Shown here: positions 7,870 to 17,396 of the stretch, piece by piece
Layout of the letters: each line of letters starts with the position of its first letter
Position numbering within the stretch: the first letter of the stretch is position 1
NCBI RefSeq assembly: GCF_900239185.1
Contig: NZ_OENA01000058.1
Span: forward strand, 37,502 to 70,852
DNA length: 33,351 bases
Direction of reading: 5' to 3'
Source: Tenacibaculum finnmarkense
Lineage (GTDB): Bacteria; Bacteroidota; Bacteroidia; Flavobacteriales; Flavobacteriaceae
Notes under the pieces: model-generated
What the model saw: only the letters and a program-made list of their open reading frames with translations
The model's database searches: none
Told to the model about the DNA's origin: nothing
Position numbers and translations under genes: made by a program

Positions 7870-10800
7870 ATGAAAAAAATTGCAAAAATAATTGCAGTAA
7901 CGCTATTGGTGTTTTTTATCAATAGCTGTAAAAAAGAGCATATCACACAAAGTGATAGCAATAATTACAGTGAATATGTAGCCGTTTTTCCTGAGGAAAT
8001 GATTTCTTCAGTTGCCGATTTTCAGTTTATGCTTAAAAAAACACCCAAAATTACTACAATTAGCGATGCCGTTATTACGGTAAATCCGAAGGTAAAAGGG
8101 AAGGTGTTGTTAGATGGAAATAAAATAGTCTTTCTTCCCTTAGAAAAATTAAAAAGTAATACAGAATATGCTGTAACACTTCATTTATCAAAATTATATG
8201 ATGGAGTTCCTGATGATTTAAAAAACTTCACAGCAAAAGTAAAAACCAAAGAATTACTTTTTAATGTAACATTATCATCGCCTATTGTTTCGAGTAAAGA
8301 TGTGTATGCCATAGAAGGTGTGGTAAATATAAGCGATGTTATTGCTTCGGATAAATTATCAGAATTAGTAAAAGCAAAATATAATAATGCGGATATTTCA
8401 ATGAATTTTGAAACTTCGGAAGCACTTGTTTCTGAAGCTTTTTTTAAGATAAAAAATTTAAAAAGACTTGAAGAAGACAGCGATATAACTGTTGTTTGGG
8501 ATGGAAATAGTATTAATTCTAGTTCAAAAGGAGAACGTACTTTAACAATTACAGGTAAAAATAATTTTAAGGTTTTAAGTGTTGAAGTTGTTGACACAGA
8601 TAAACAACATATCGAAGTTAGTTTTTCTGATCCTATAAAAAAATCGCAAAATTTAGATGGATTAATCGCTTTTAAAAACACTCAAAAAAGAAGATTTACT
8701 TATAAAGTGAAAAATAATATTGTAACTATTTATCCGAAGAGTTCCTTTAAAAATAAAGTAGATTTACAGGTTTTTAAAGGAATTAAAAATACCGAAGGAT
8801 TTGCTTTAAAAAATGGATATAGTCAAACGTTGCATTTTCAGCAATTAAAACCTTCTTTGAGTTTTATCAAAAGTGGAACTATTATTCCTAATTCAGATAA
8901 TTTAAAAATTAATTTTAAAGCCGTTAATTTAAGAGCAGTAGATGTGGCTGTTTATAAAATTTATAAAAATAATGTATTACAATTTTTACAGCAAAACAAT
9001 TTAAACAATCAAAGTAATTTGCGTTATGTAGCGCGTCCTGAAGCTAAATACACGGTTAATTTAACAAATAAAGGTGTTGATTTAACCAAAGAAAATGCTT
9101 TTGCAATTGATTTATCAGAAATTTTATCAATAGAAAATGGCGCAATGTATCGTGTGGAATTTTCATTTAATCATCAATATTCAAATTATTCTTGTGATGA
9201 AAAAACAAATGACACTACTATTATTTATGGTAAAAAAGAAGTAGCTACTAAAAAATATAATACAGCGAGTTATTACGACAATGATGATTATTATAATTAC
9301 CGATGGGATGACAGAGAAGATCCGTGTAAAACATCTTATTATTATTATAAAAAAAGAAGTACCAATATTTTAGCAACCAATTTAGGAGCGATTGTTAAAA
9401 AAGGAAATAACGGAACTACTTTTATTGCCGTAACCGATTTACGAACTACCGAACCTGTTTCAGATGCTACGGTAACGTTGTATAATTTACAGCAACAATC
9501 AATTATTACGGCAACTACAAATTCTGATGGTGTTGTTGTTTTTGATGCTATCAAAAATGATGCTTTTTTTGCGGTAATTACTAAGGATAAAAACACAACG
9601 TATCTAAAGTTAAATGATGGAAATGCCTTGTCAATGAGTAAGTTTGATGTTTCAGGAACGAAGCTTCAAAAAGGAATTAAAGGCTATATTTATGGTGAAC
9701 GTGGTGTTTGGCGACCTGGTGACAACTTATTTTTAACCTTTGTTTTGAATGATAATGCCAATCCGATACCCGAAAAACATCCAATTAAATTTGAATTGAT
9801 TAATCCGCAAGGAAAAATTACTCAACGAAAAGTACTTTATAAAAATACAAATAATGTATATGGGTATGCTCCGAAAACCAATCAAGATGCAATTACTGGA
9901 AATTGGAAATTAAGAGTAAGCGTTGGAGGTGCGGTTTTTAATAAAACACTTAAAATTGAAACCATCAAACCAAATCGTTTAAAAATTAAATTAAATACAG
10001 CGGATGATTTTATTAAAGCTGATACTGATATTGATGGAGATATTGAAGTAAAATGGTTACATGGTGCGATTGCTAGAAATTTAAAATTAGATATCAACGG
10101 GAAGTTTAGACAGATAAAAACGGAGTTTTCGAAATTTAAAAATTATAATTTTGATGATGTTACTAGACATTTTGGAACTGAAGAATTTAAGGTGTTAAAA
10201 GGAACTTTAAATAATGATGGAGAAACCAGTTTTTCTGTAAAACCAAGTTTAGAAAATAAAGCTCCAGGAATGTTAAAGGCTAGTTTTATCACCAAAGTTT
10301 ATGAAAATGGTGGTGATTTTAGTACCGATGTGTTTTCTACAAAAGTATCGCCTTATAAAACCTATGTAGGATTGTTAAATGCCGAAGAACAACAATCTAA
10401 AAATTATTTATTTACGGATGAAAAATATACGTTTAACGTAGCATCTGTAAATGAAAATGGCGTAGGAGTCGCAAATAATTTAGAAGTAAAAGTATATAAA
10501 ATATCTTGGCGTTGGTGGTGGAGTACTTCGGATAACGGACTTTCTAATTACGATGGAACACGTCATCATAATACTTATAAAACACTGCGAGTAAAAACAA
10601 ATGCTAACGGAAAGGGTTCTTTCGATTTAAAAATAAGCGAAAATGATTGGGGGCGCTATTTGATAAAAGTAATCGATAAGAAAAGTAAACACGTTACTTC
10701 AAATATTGCTTATTTTGATTGGCCATCTTGGTATGGTAAGAAAAAAGGAAATCAAGATAAAACGAATGCAACTATGTTGGTTTTTTCTACGGATAAAGAA

Positions 10801-13371
10801 ACGTATGAAGTAAATGAAACCGCTACCGTAAAATTTCCATCTTCAGAAGGAGGAAGAGCTTTAATTACCATTGAAAACGGTACACAAGTTTTAGATCATT
10901 TTTGGGTAGAAACAACAGCTAAACAAACAGCATTTAATTTTCCTGTATTGGCAAATTATACGCCAAATGTATTTGTAAATATTTCATTATTACAGAAACA
11001 CAGTCAAACTGTTAACGATTTACCAATTCGTATGTATGGTTCTATACCGATGTTGGTTAATAATCCTGTAACAAAATTAGAACCTGTAATTGAATTAGCG
11101 GATGAATTAAGACCTGAATCAATAGCTGAAATAAATGTAAGCGAGAAAAACGGTAAAGCAATGACGTACACAATTGCTTTGGTTGATGATGGATTATTAG
11201 ATTTAACACGTTTTAAAACTCCAAATCCGTGGAATACTTTTTATGCACGTCAATCATTAGGTGTAAAAACTTGGGATGTTTTTGATGATGTTATCGGTGC
11301 TTATGGCGGAAAAGTAAATCAGATTTTAAGTATTGGAGGTGATGAATCGGAAGCTGGAAGTAAAAATAAAAAAGCCAATCGTTTTAAACCGATGGTTACT
11401 TATTTAGGTCCTTTTAATTTAGAACAAGGCGCTGGTCAAACACATAAAATTAAAATTCCGAAGTATATCGGTTCTGTTCGTGCTATGGTAGTTGCTACAA
11501 ATGCTACAAATGATGCCTACGGAAGTGCTGAAAAAACAGCGTTTGTACGTAAACCTGTGATGATTTTAGCATCATTACCTCGTAAAATTACCCCACAAGA
11601 AACAGTAACCTTACCTGTTACAGTATTTGCAATGTTGCCATCTGTTAAAAAAGTAAAAGTAACAGTACAAAAAAATGAATCATTTACTATTGCAGGAGAT
11701 AATACACAAACCATAGCATTTAATGAGCCAGATGAAAAAATGGCATATTTTACCTTAAAAGTAAACGATTTTAAAGGAATCGGAAAAGTTAAAATTGATG
11801 CCGTTTCAGGAAGAGAAAAAGCATCCTACGAAGTAGAAATTGATGTGTTGAATCCGAATCCTGTAACTACGGAAGTAAAAGATTTAGTATTGAAATCGAA
11901 CGAAAAAAGCGAACTTAATTTTACAGCTTTTGGAACTTCTGGAACAAATAGTGCAAGTGTAGAGTTTTCGACCTTGCCACCAATGAATTTTACCAAACGT
12001 ATGGCATATTTAATTCAATATCCGCACGGTTGTGTAGAGCAAACTACTTCTAGCGCATTTCCTCAGTTGTATTTAGCCGAAATTTTTGAATTATCCGAAG
12101 AAAAAAAACAAGATATTCAAAGAAATATAAAAGCGACTATTCAGCGATTATCAGGTTTTCAAATATCAAATGGAGGTTTGTCTTATTGGCAAGGAAATAG
12201 TACAGCAAATAGTTGGGGAACTTCGTATGCAGGTCATTTTATGATAGAAGCATCTAAAAAAGGATATGCGTTACCTATCGGTTTTAAATCGAAATGGATT
12301 CGTTATCAAAAACAAGAAGCACGTAATTGGCGAAATAATTCTTATTACGGAAATAATTCTTTATCACAGGCATATCGATTATATACGTTGAGTTTGGCAA
12401 ATAGTGCTGATATTGCGTCAATGAATCGTTTGCGTGAAACAAGTGGTACTTCTAACGAAGCAAAAATGCGATTGGCAAGTGCCTATGCGTTAATCGGTAA
12501 AAAATCAATTGCAAAAGGGATTTTAAGCAAGTTAACAACAAATGATTATAGTAAACGACGTTATTCAAATTATGGTTCTCAAACTCGTAATAAAGCCATG
12601 TCATTAGATACTTATATCTTGTTAAATGAAGAGTCGAAAGCTATTAAATTAGCCAAAGAAATTGCCGAAAATTTATCTGGTGAAAAATGGATGAGCACAC
12701 AAACGACTGCGTATAGTTTATTAGCAATGAGTAAATATGCTTTGCAAAATGGCGGAAATACAGGTATTAATGCAAGTTATGCTTTAAATAAAAAATCAGC
12801 AAATGTAACGACTTCTAAAGCCTTATTTATTGAAGATTTAAAAGGCGTTGAAAAAGAAAATACAGTTGCTATTTCTAATAAAAGTAACGGGGTATTGTAT
12901 GTGCGTGTTTTTAATAAAGGGATTTTACCTGTTGGAGAAGAAAAAGTGTTTCAAAATAATTTAGAAACAACAGTTCGTTATAAAACAAAAGAAGGTACTA
13001 CGATTGCATCAGATAATTTATCGCAAGGAACAAATTTTATAGCTGAGGTTACTGTAAAAAATATGACAAATGATAAGGTGAAAAATGTTGCTTTAACGCA
13101 ATATATTCCGTCAGGTTGGGAAATTGTAAATACTCGTTTTACTGATTTTGGAAATAATACAACTTCTTCAAAAGTAGATTTTACAGATATTCGTGATGCG
13201 AGTATTAGTAATTATTTTACGCTAAAAGAACATGAAACTAAAACGTTTAGTGTGTTGTTAAATGCATCGTATTTAGGAAGGTATTATTTGCCAGGAGTAC
13301 AAGTGGAAGCAATGTATGATAATGATTATATAGCCAGAACAAAAGGAAACTGGGTTGAGGTTGTTAAGTAA
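7870..13371 (+). CDS. Alpha-2-macroglobulin family lipoprotein with thioester
   Basis: I start the gene at ATG 7870 (1833 residues) because it gives a clean lipoprotein signal, KKIAKIIAVTLLVFFINSC with Cys20; an in-frame TTG at 7843 lies inside a promoter box. The N-terminal half holds Ig-like and macroglobulin domains, including the MG2-type motif YGERGVWRPGD (about 608-618). A bait-like region and more macroglobulin domains follow. The thioester domain carries Cys1388-Val-Glu-Gln1391 in HGCVEQTTSSAFPQLYL, so the reactive thioester should be intact. Residues about 1400-1640 fit its helical toroid. Bacterial relatives sit in the periplasm and are thought to trap invading proteases. Many bacteria pair this gene with a PBP1C gene; none is adjacent here. 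It is flanked by divergent miaE and a strong terminator, so it is a single-gene unit. Confidence 0.93.
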   Translation: MKKIAKIIAVTLLVFFINSCKKEHITQSDSNNYSEYVAVFPEEMISSVADFQFMLKKTPKITTISDAVITVNPKVKGKVLLDGNKIVFLPLEKLKSNTEYAVTLHLSKLYDGVPDDLKNFTAKVKTKELLFNVTLSSPIVSSKDVYAIEGVVNISDVIASDKLSELVKAKYNNADISMNFETSEALVSEAFFKIKNLKRLEEDSDITVVWDGNSINSSSKGERTLTITGKNNFKVLSVEVVDTDKQHIEVSFSDPIKKSQNLDGLIAFKNTQKRRFTYKVKNNIVTIYPKSSFKNKVDLQVFKGIKNTEGFALKNGYSQTLHFQQLKPSLSFIKSGTIIPNSDNLKINFKAVNLRAVDVAVYKIYKNNVLQFLQQNNLNNQSNLRYVARPEAKYTVNLTNKGVDLTKENAFAIDLSEILSIENGAMYRVEFSFNHQYSNYSCDEKTNDTTIIYGKKEVATKKYNTASYYDNDDYYNYRWDDREDPCKTSYYYYKKRSTNILATNLGAIVKKGNNGTTFIAVTDLRTTEPVSDATVTLYNLQQQSIITATTNSDGVVVFDAIKNDAFFAVITKDKNTTYLKLNDGNALSMSKFDVSGTKLQKGIKGYIYGERGVWRPGDNLFLTFVLNDNANPIPEKHPIKFELINPQGKITQRKVLYKNTNNVYGYAPKTNQDAITGNWKLRVSVGGAVFNKTLKIETIKPNRLKIKLNTADDFIKADTDIDGDIEVKWLHGAIARNLKLDINGKFRQIKTEFSKFKNYNFDDVTRHFGTEEFKVLKGTLNNDGETSFSVKPSLENKAPGMLKASFITKVYENGGDFSTDVFSTKVSPYKTYVGLLNAEEQQSKNYLFTDEKYTFNVASVNENGVGVANNLEVKVYKISWRWWWSTSDNGLSNYDGTRHHNTYKTLRVKTNANGKGSFDLKISENDWGRYLIKVIDKKSKHVTSNIAYFDWPSWYGKKKGNQDKTNATMLVFSTDKETYEVNETATVKFPSSEGGRALITIENGTQVLDHFWVETTAKQTAFNFPVLANYTPNVFVNISLLQKHSQTVNDLPIRMYGSIPMLVNNPVTKLEPVIELADELRPESIAEINVSEKNGKAMTYTIALVDDGLLDLTRFKTPNPWNTFYARQSLGVKTWDVFDDVIGAYGGKVNQILSIGGDESEAGSKNKKANRFKPMVTYLGPFNLEQGAGQTHKIKIPKYIGSVRAMVVATNATNDAYGSAEKTAFVRKPVMILASLPRKITPQETVTLPVTVFAMLPSVKKVKVTVQKNESFTIAGDNTQTIAFNEPDEKMAYFTLKVNDFKGIGKVKIDAVSGREKASYEVEIDVLNPNPVTTEVKDLVLKSNEKSELNFTAFGTSGTNSASVEFSTLPPMNFTKRMAYLIQYPHGCVEQTTSSAFPQLYLAEIFELSEEKKQDIQRNIKATIQRLSGFQISNGGLSYWQGNSTANSWGTSYAGHFMIEASKKGYALPIGFKSKWIRYQKQEARNWRNNSYYGNNSLSQAYRLYTLSLANSADIASMNRLRETSGTSNEAKMRLASAYALIGKKSIAKGILSKLTTNDYSKRRYSNYGSQTRNKAMSLDTYILLNEESKAIKLAKEIAENLSGEKWMSTQTTAYSLLAMSKYALQNGGNTGINASYALNKKSANVTTSKALFIEDLKGVEKENTVAISNKSNGVLYVRVFNKGILPVGEEKVFQNNLETTVRYKTKEGTTIASDNLSQGTNFIAEVTVKNMTNDKVKNVALTQYIPSGWEIVNTRFTDFGNNTTSSKVDFTDIRDASISNYFTLKEHETKTFSVLLNASYLGRYYLPGVQVEAMYDNDYIARTKGNWVEVVK

Positions 13372-13403
13372 AAAAAGCATTGTTTAATTCATATTATTTC
13401 TTA

Positions 13404-13439
13404 AAAACAGCGTTATCACTATTGATAGCGCTGTTTTTT
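13404..13439 (+). terminator. Rho-independent terminator after the alpha-2-macroglobulin gene
   Basis: A 15-bp stem with one T-G wobble (13404-13418 with 13423-13437) closes on the four-base loop CTAT and ends in six T (13434-13439). It begins 33 bases after the stop. Confidence 0.9.
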
Positions 13440-13816
13440 GTGCATTGTTATTTAGTCTAGTTTGCTTTAAATCAATATATAAGGCGGTTTTCTCTTTGTT
13501 GCAAGGGGTTCTAGCTCTTTTTTCAGGTGATTAAACAAGACAAGTTAGTTAAAGTTATGTTAAAATTTTAATAATTTTATATTAAAAAGCTTGTAATCAG
13601 GAATATTTATATACCTTTGAACTAGAAATTGCTTTCTAAACAGTGAAAAAATAAAAAATTGCTAAAAAATTTATTTTTCAATTTGTTACAATATTATTGC
13701 CATTTATCTAAGAGAAGATTTTTAAAAAATTCTTCAAAACTTGGGGGTTATTCTGTTGTTTTTCACTTAAAAAATTGTGTATAAATAATTACAAATAAAT
13801 AATAAAAAGAAAAAGA
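13440..13816. other. Intergenic region with a probable promoter and long leader
   Basis: No coding region is seen. A promoter-like pair lies at 13592-13620, which would give an untranslated leader of about 190 bases before ATG 13817. The leader is AT-rich and holds an AT-rich near-palindrome around 13711-13735 (GAAGATTTTT / AAAAATTCTTC). No riboswitch family was recognised. Confidence 0.5.
13592..13620 (+). promoter_or_regulatory. Promoter for the coiled-coil lipoprotein gene
   Basis: TTG at 13592-13594, an 18-base spacer and TACCTTTG at 13613-13620 match the Bacteroidota -33/-7 consensus well. The transcript would start near 13626. Confidence 0.6.
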
Positions 13817-15919
13817 ATGAAAAATTTTGGAAAATTTACGCTTGCCGTATTATTAGCAGGTACCTTAGGATTAACAACATCTTGTGTTAAAGAGGAAATG
13901 TCTAGTGAGGTAGAAGCTATTTACAAAGGTCATGCGGAATTACTTGCTGCTAGAAAAACCTTAAAAACAGCGGAATTAGAAATGGCAAAAGCAAAATTAG
14001 CTTTGGCGTTACTAGAAGTAAAAAGTAAAGAAAATTCAAATGCTGCTGAATTAGCGCAAAATGAATTAGCAATTGCAACTGCACAAAATGCTCTTGAATT
14101 AGCAAACCAAAAACACATCACTGCTTTAGCAACCTTAAAAGCACAGGTAGAAGATATTAAATCGGAAGCTGTTAGAGATTATTTAGGGAAGTTTTTTGCT
14201 GAAAAAGGATTAATTATTAGCGCAGAAGCTAAATTAGCGAAGCAAAATCGTCAATTAGTAAAGTTAAAAGCTGACGTTGTTGATGTTTTTAATCAAGATA
14301 ACGCAATCAAAGGCTACGAATTAGATGTTTTAGAATTAGAAAGCGATTTATTAAAAGAAACTGATAAGTTAGCTTTATTAGAAGCTGTTTTATCTGACCC
14401 TACAACTATTGGTGCTCAGGTTCTTGAAATTCAAAAAGCAATAGATGCTTTAAAAGCAACGAACAAAGAAAAAACTGCTAGAATTAAAGAAATTAACGAG
14501 ACTGAATTATCTGCATTTGGTGACTATAGTGATAACTTAAATGATTATCAAACTGAAAAATATTTATTAAATTCTTATAAAAGACAAATAGAAGCTGCTA
14601 ATGTAAATATAGCAGATACTAAAGAAAGTTTAACGGAAACTCAAGAAGAATTAACCGAGTTAACAGGAGGAACAGCAGTAACTTATGAAGTTGCTTTAAG
14701 TAACAAAACAGCGGCGAAGGCTCTTTATGATCAAACAAGAGAAGCTTATGAAGAAGCAATGTGGTTTTCTTCAAACTATAGCGATCTTATCAATAATATT
14801 GCAAATAAAAAAAGTTATATAGCTTCTTATAAAACGACCATTGAGTCTTTAAAGAACTCTATAACTTCTTTAGAAGCAGAATACAAAGCAGCTAAATTAA
14901 AGTTTGATGCAAACCCATCTGATGATGTAATTACTGGTAATGGTTATGATGGTAAAGCAGGTATTGCAAATGATGGTTCATCAGCTACCTATTATAAAGT
15001 TATCAGCAACGATAATAACGAGGTTGTTTTCGGTACAACAGCATATACTTCATATTCAGAGGTTGTAAATAATGGCGGTGTTGTTACTGATGAATATAAT
15101 GATCCTACTGTTGGTGAGTTTTTTAACGTTGAGCAAGATGACCAAACAAAAACAAATACAGAAGTATTTAATGAAGCACAACAAGCTTTAGCAGGTGCTG
15201 AAACAAACTTGAGCAATAATGAATCATGGTTAACTACTGCTGAATCAGAAGTAGCTGAGTATGAATTAGAATTAGCAGAATTTGATGCAACTGCATTAAG
15301 TGGTAATTTAGCAACTGCTAGAACAGCTAATGATAAAGCAAGAAAAGATTATTATACAGCTAGGGATGTTGTAACTTCTTTAGAAGCTGTAATATCTTTA
15401 GAAAATAATATTTTAAGCGCAGAAAATCAATTAACACAAGCACAGCAAAATGTTGTAAAGTGTAACACTGAAATTACACGTTTAGAAGCATTAATTGACA
15501 CCACTAAATTAGCAGAATACCAAGCTTTAAAAGACAAGGTAACAGCTTTAGAATTAGAGGTTACAGTTAACAAAGAAAAAATGGACAATCTTCAAGGAGA
15601 TATCGTTTATTTCAATGGGTTAGAGCTAGAATTAGAGGCAAACGAATATTCAGGTGATGATTATGACGATCGTATGGAGCAAATTAAAGGTCAAATTAAA
15701 ACTCAAAAAGTAGCAGTTTTAGAGGTAACTGATAAAATTGAAGTTATTAAGCACCGTATTGAGCAGATTAAAAAAGGAAAAACAGATCTTACTGATCAAA
15801 GAGCAGAAGACATTGCTGATTTAGAAGAAGGAATTGCTGTTTTAGAAGTTAAAATTGAAAAACTTAAAAAATCTGCAGAAATGTATAAGGCTTTAATGGA
15901 ATCAGCATTATCAGCATAA
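13817..15919 (+). CDS. Large coiled-coil lipoprotein of unknown function
   Basis: I do not recognise a named family. The 700-residue protein starts with a lipoprotein signal (KFTLAVLLAGTLGLTTSC, Cys23). Most of the rest is Ala/Glu/Lys/Leu-rich heptad sequence predicted to form long coiled coils (about residues 30-365 and 450-700). Between them, roughly residues 366-447, lies a Gly/Asn/Asp/Tyr-rich segment without heptads (for example NGYDGKAGIANDG) that could be a small globular head or loop at the turn of a hairpin. The design, a lipid anchor plus two antiparallel coil arms, recalls periplasmic spacer or adaptor proteins, but this is shape only. A beta-barrel gene follows after 84 bases and a hairpin, and the pair may work together. 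It is preceded by a promoter and a leader of about 190 bases. Confidence 0.85.
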   Translation: MKNFGKFTLAVLLAGTLGLTTSCVKEEMSSEVEAIYKGHAELLAARKTLKTAELEMAKAKLALALLEVKSKENSNAAELAQNELAIATAQNALELANQKHITALATLKAQVEDIKSEAVRDYLGKFFAEKGLIISAEAKLAKQNRQLVKLKADVVDVFNQDNAIKGYELDVLELESDLLKETDKLALLEAVLSDPTTIGAQVLEIQKAIDALKATNKEKTARIKEINETELSAFGDYSDNLNDYQTEKYLLNSYKRQIEAANVNIADTKESLTETQEELTELTGGTAVTYEVALSNKTAAKALYDQTREAYEEAMWFSSNYSDLINNIANKKSYIASYKTTIESLKNSITSLEAEYKAAKLKFDANPSDDVITGNGYDGKAGIANDGSSATYYKVISNDNNEVVFGTTAYTSYSEVVNNGGVVTDEYNDPTVGEFFNVEQDDQTKTNTEVFNEAQQALAGAETNLSNNESWLTTAESEVAEYELELAEFDATALSGNLATARTANDKARKDYYTARDVVTSLEAVISLENNILSAENQLTQAQQNVVKCNTEITRLEALIDTTKLAEYQALKDKVTALELEVTVNKEKMDNLQGDIVYFNGLELELEANEYSGDDYDDRMEQIKGQIKTQKVAVLEVTDKIEVIKHRIEQIKKGKTDLTDQRAEDIADLEEGIAVLEVKIEKLKKSAEMYKALMESALSA

Positions 15920-15943
15920 TATTTTCTTTAAGGTAAACACAAT

Positions 15944-15972
15944 AGTACCCAAGTTTTACCTTGGGTACTTTT
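15944..15972 (+). terminator. Short-tailed terminator or attenuator between the pair
   Basis: A perfect 10-bp stem (15944-15953 AGTACCCAAG with 15960-15969) has a six-base loop and only four T after it (15969-15972). Termination may be partial, leaving lower expression of the downstream barrel gene, or that gene may have its own start. Confidence 0.65.
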
Positions 15973-16003
15973 AACTCAAAAAAATTTCTTAAAGAATTTA
16001 ATT

Positions 16004-16813
16004 ATGAAAAAATATATATTGATAACATTATTATCTTTATCAGGTTTTGCAGCGATGTCTCAAAACGATAAAGAGATGGTTGTTAGCAGCCAAACAGATG
16101 CTTATAAACCCCAAAAAGGAAGCTATACCGTTTCTTTATTAATGGGACGAGGTTCTTACATAGAACAAGGCGGAACTTATGTTGGTAGTTCGCATCAGGT
16201 AAGCGGTCAAGCTCCTTATGCCAATACTATTAATAGTAATGATAATAGCTTAATGAATATGGCAGGAGTTGAAGGTAAATACTTCATTTCCGATAAAATG
16301 GCACTTTCATTAAATGGAGGTTTCACTTTTAGAACCACCCCTTCATCAGTTAATATTCCAGCAATTTTAGACGATGAGAACGCTGTAGTTGTTCCTGCGT
16401 ATCAGGCTATTATAGGTGAAGACAAGTACAGTTTACATGCCGCTTTAGGTTTACAATGGTATTTAAAACTTAAAAGCCCAAAATTGGTGCCTTATGTAGG
16501 TTTTTCATTACCAATAGACTATACCAGAACCTCTAGTTTTGATCCTACTATTGATTTAAGTAATACATCAAGTATTTCTAATTTAGGGTTAAGTCATGTT
16601 GAGTTATTAGGTGTAGGCGTGCAAGCAGTTGCAGGTTTAGACTATTATTTAACCAAAGAAATGTTTATTGGTTTCGATGTAAAACCTTTAAGCTATAATT
16701 ATTTAACAAACACTAAAAAGAAGAATGCAGGAACGCTAGGTCGTAAGGCATCGAATTCAACATTTTCATTCTTCGGACAGTATTTTTTCAAGATAGGATT
16801 TAAATTAAATTAA
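16004..16813 (+). CDS. Outer-membrane beta-barrel protein
   Basis: This 269-residue protein has a clear signal peptide (MKKYILITLLSLSGFAAMSQ, about 20 residues). The rest alternates hydrophobic and polar residues in strand-length blocks with Gly/Tyr-rich turns (SYTVSLLMGRGSY, GVEGKYFISDKMALSLNGGFTF, LHAALGLQWYLKL, KLVPYVGFSLPI, GVQAVAGLDYYL) and ends in FGQYFFKIGFKLN, as expected for an 8- to 10-strand outer-membrane barrel of the OmpW/OMP_b-brl type. No specific substrate can be assigned. It follows the coiled-coil lipoprotein gene with a hairpin between them and is closed by a strong terminator, so the two form a probable functional unit. Confidence 0.85.
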   Translation: MKKYILITLLSLSGFAAMSQNDKEMVVSSQTDAYKPQKGSYTVSLLMGRGSYIEQGGTYVGSSHQVSGQAPYANTINSNDNSLMNMAGVEGKYFISDKMALSLNGGFTFRTTPSSVNIPAILDDENAVVVPAYQAIIGEDKYSLHAALGLQWYLKLKSPKLVPYVGFSLPIDYTRTSSFDPTIDLSNTSSISNLGLSHVELLGVGVQAVAGLDYYLTKEMFIGFDVKPLSYNYLTNTKKKNAGTLGRKASNSTFSFFGQYFFKIGFKLN

Positions 16814-16857
16814 TATTTTTTTTATAAAAATACCTATTAAAATTTTATTTTATATAG

Positions 16858-16890
16858 ATCGCCTAAAAATATTTTTAGGCGATTTTTTTT
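16858..16890 (+). terminator. Strong terminator after the beta-barrel gene
   Basis: ATCGCCTAAAAAT (16858-16870) is followed directly by its exact complement (16871-16883) and a run of eight T (16883-16890). The GC-bearing base of the stem with a long T run is a classic intrinsic terminator. Confidence 0.92.
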
Positions 16891-16914
16891 ATACCCATAC
16901 GTTATTTTTATTTT

Positions 16915-17016
16915 TTTGAAGCTGTTACCTGCTTTCACTACTCGCTTTTTTTATTTTTTTAAAGAAAAAAACAAAAAAGAGCTCAAACAAACCGTTCAAT
17001 CAGGGCTAGGGTTTTG
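16915..17016 (+). repeat. Intergenic repeat A, left copy
   Basis: This segment matches the reverse complement of 19450-19540. Shared blocks, in order, are TTTGAAGC, GCTTTC, ACTCGCTT, GAGCTCAAACAA, CAATC-GGGCTAGG and TTTTG. Between ACTCGCTT and GAGCTC the sequence differs but can form a T/A hairpin in this copy and a TCTGGCT/AGCCAGA hairpin in the other, so structure is kept where sequence is not. Similar blocks are, from memory, common between genes in Flavobacteriaceae. Confidence 0.8.
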
Positions 17017-17069
17017 TTATCTCTTGGTAAGTTTTCGTTTTTAGATATAATTTTAATTTCTTTTAGCGT

Positions 17070-17162
17070 CTGTTTAAATTTTATTTGAAAAAAAATATCA
17101 CAGAAAAATAAGGGATCGCATCTGTCAACCTGAATTTATTTCAGGTTCGCATCCTGATTAGC
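17070..17162 (+). repeat. Intergenic repeat B, left copy
   Basis: This segment aligns with the reverse complement of 19143-19221. Shared blocks are CTGTTTAAATTT, AAAAAAATAT, ACAGAAAAATAA, CTGAA-TTTA and TTCGCATCCT-ATT. The copy here includes the hairpin AACCTGAA, TTTAT loop, TTCAGGTT (17127-17147). Confidence 0.7.
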
Positions 17163-17396
17163 CATAGTTTTCCGCCGCTAGCGCAAGCATCTTGCTTGTG
17201 CTGTTAAAGAAGTTCTAATTTCAAATTCTATTTTCTACAATAAAATTTTTTCAGCCGAAAATTAAAAAAAATCACTTAAAAAATACTATATTAAAAACGA
17301 CAGATAAAAACTAATAATTTTCGGTTTTAAAAAGTAAAAAATGTAATTTTACGTATTTAATAATTGCTAAAAACCCTCGAAATAAGGTATTAAAAT

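Larger units (their letters stand above)
16891..17396. other. Repeat-rich intergenic region left of the monooxygenase
   Basis: No coding region is seen. The region holds repeat A (16915-17016), repeat B (17070-17162) with the hairpin AACCTGAA/TTCAGGTT (17127-17147), and a 9-bp hairpin AGCGCAAGC/GCTTGTGCT (17180-17202). The last 190 bases before ATG 17397 are AT-rich with no clear promoter; TAATTTTA about 50 bases upstream is only a partial -7 match. Confidence 0.7.

Noticed and set aside
8181..8681. Minus-strand 166-codon open frame within the alpha-2-macroglobulin gene
   Set aside because: It is fully antisense to a confidently assigned coding region; its Ser/Leu/Phe-rich translation is what the antisense of a Lys/Glu-rich AT-rich gene gives.
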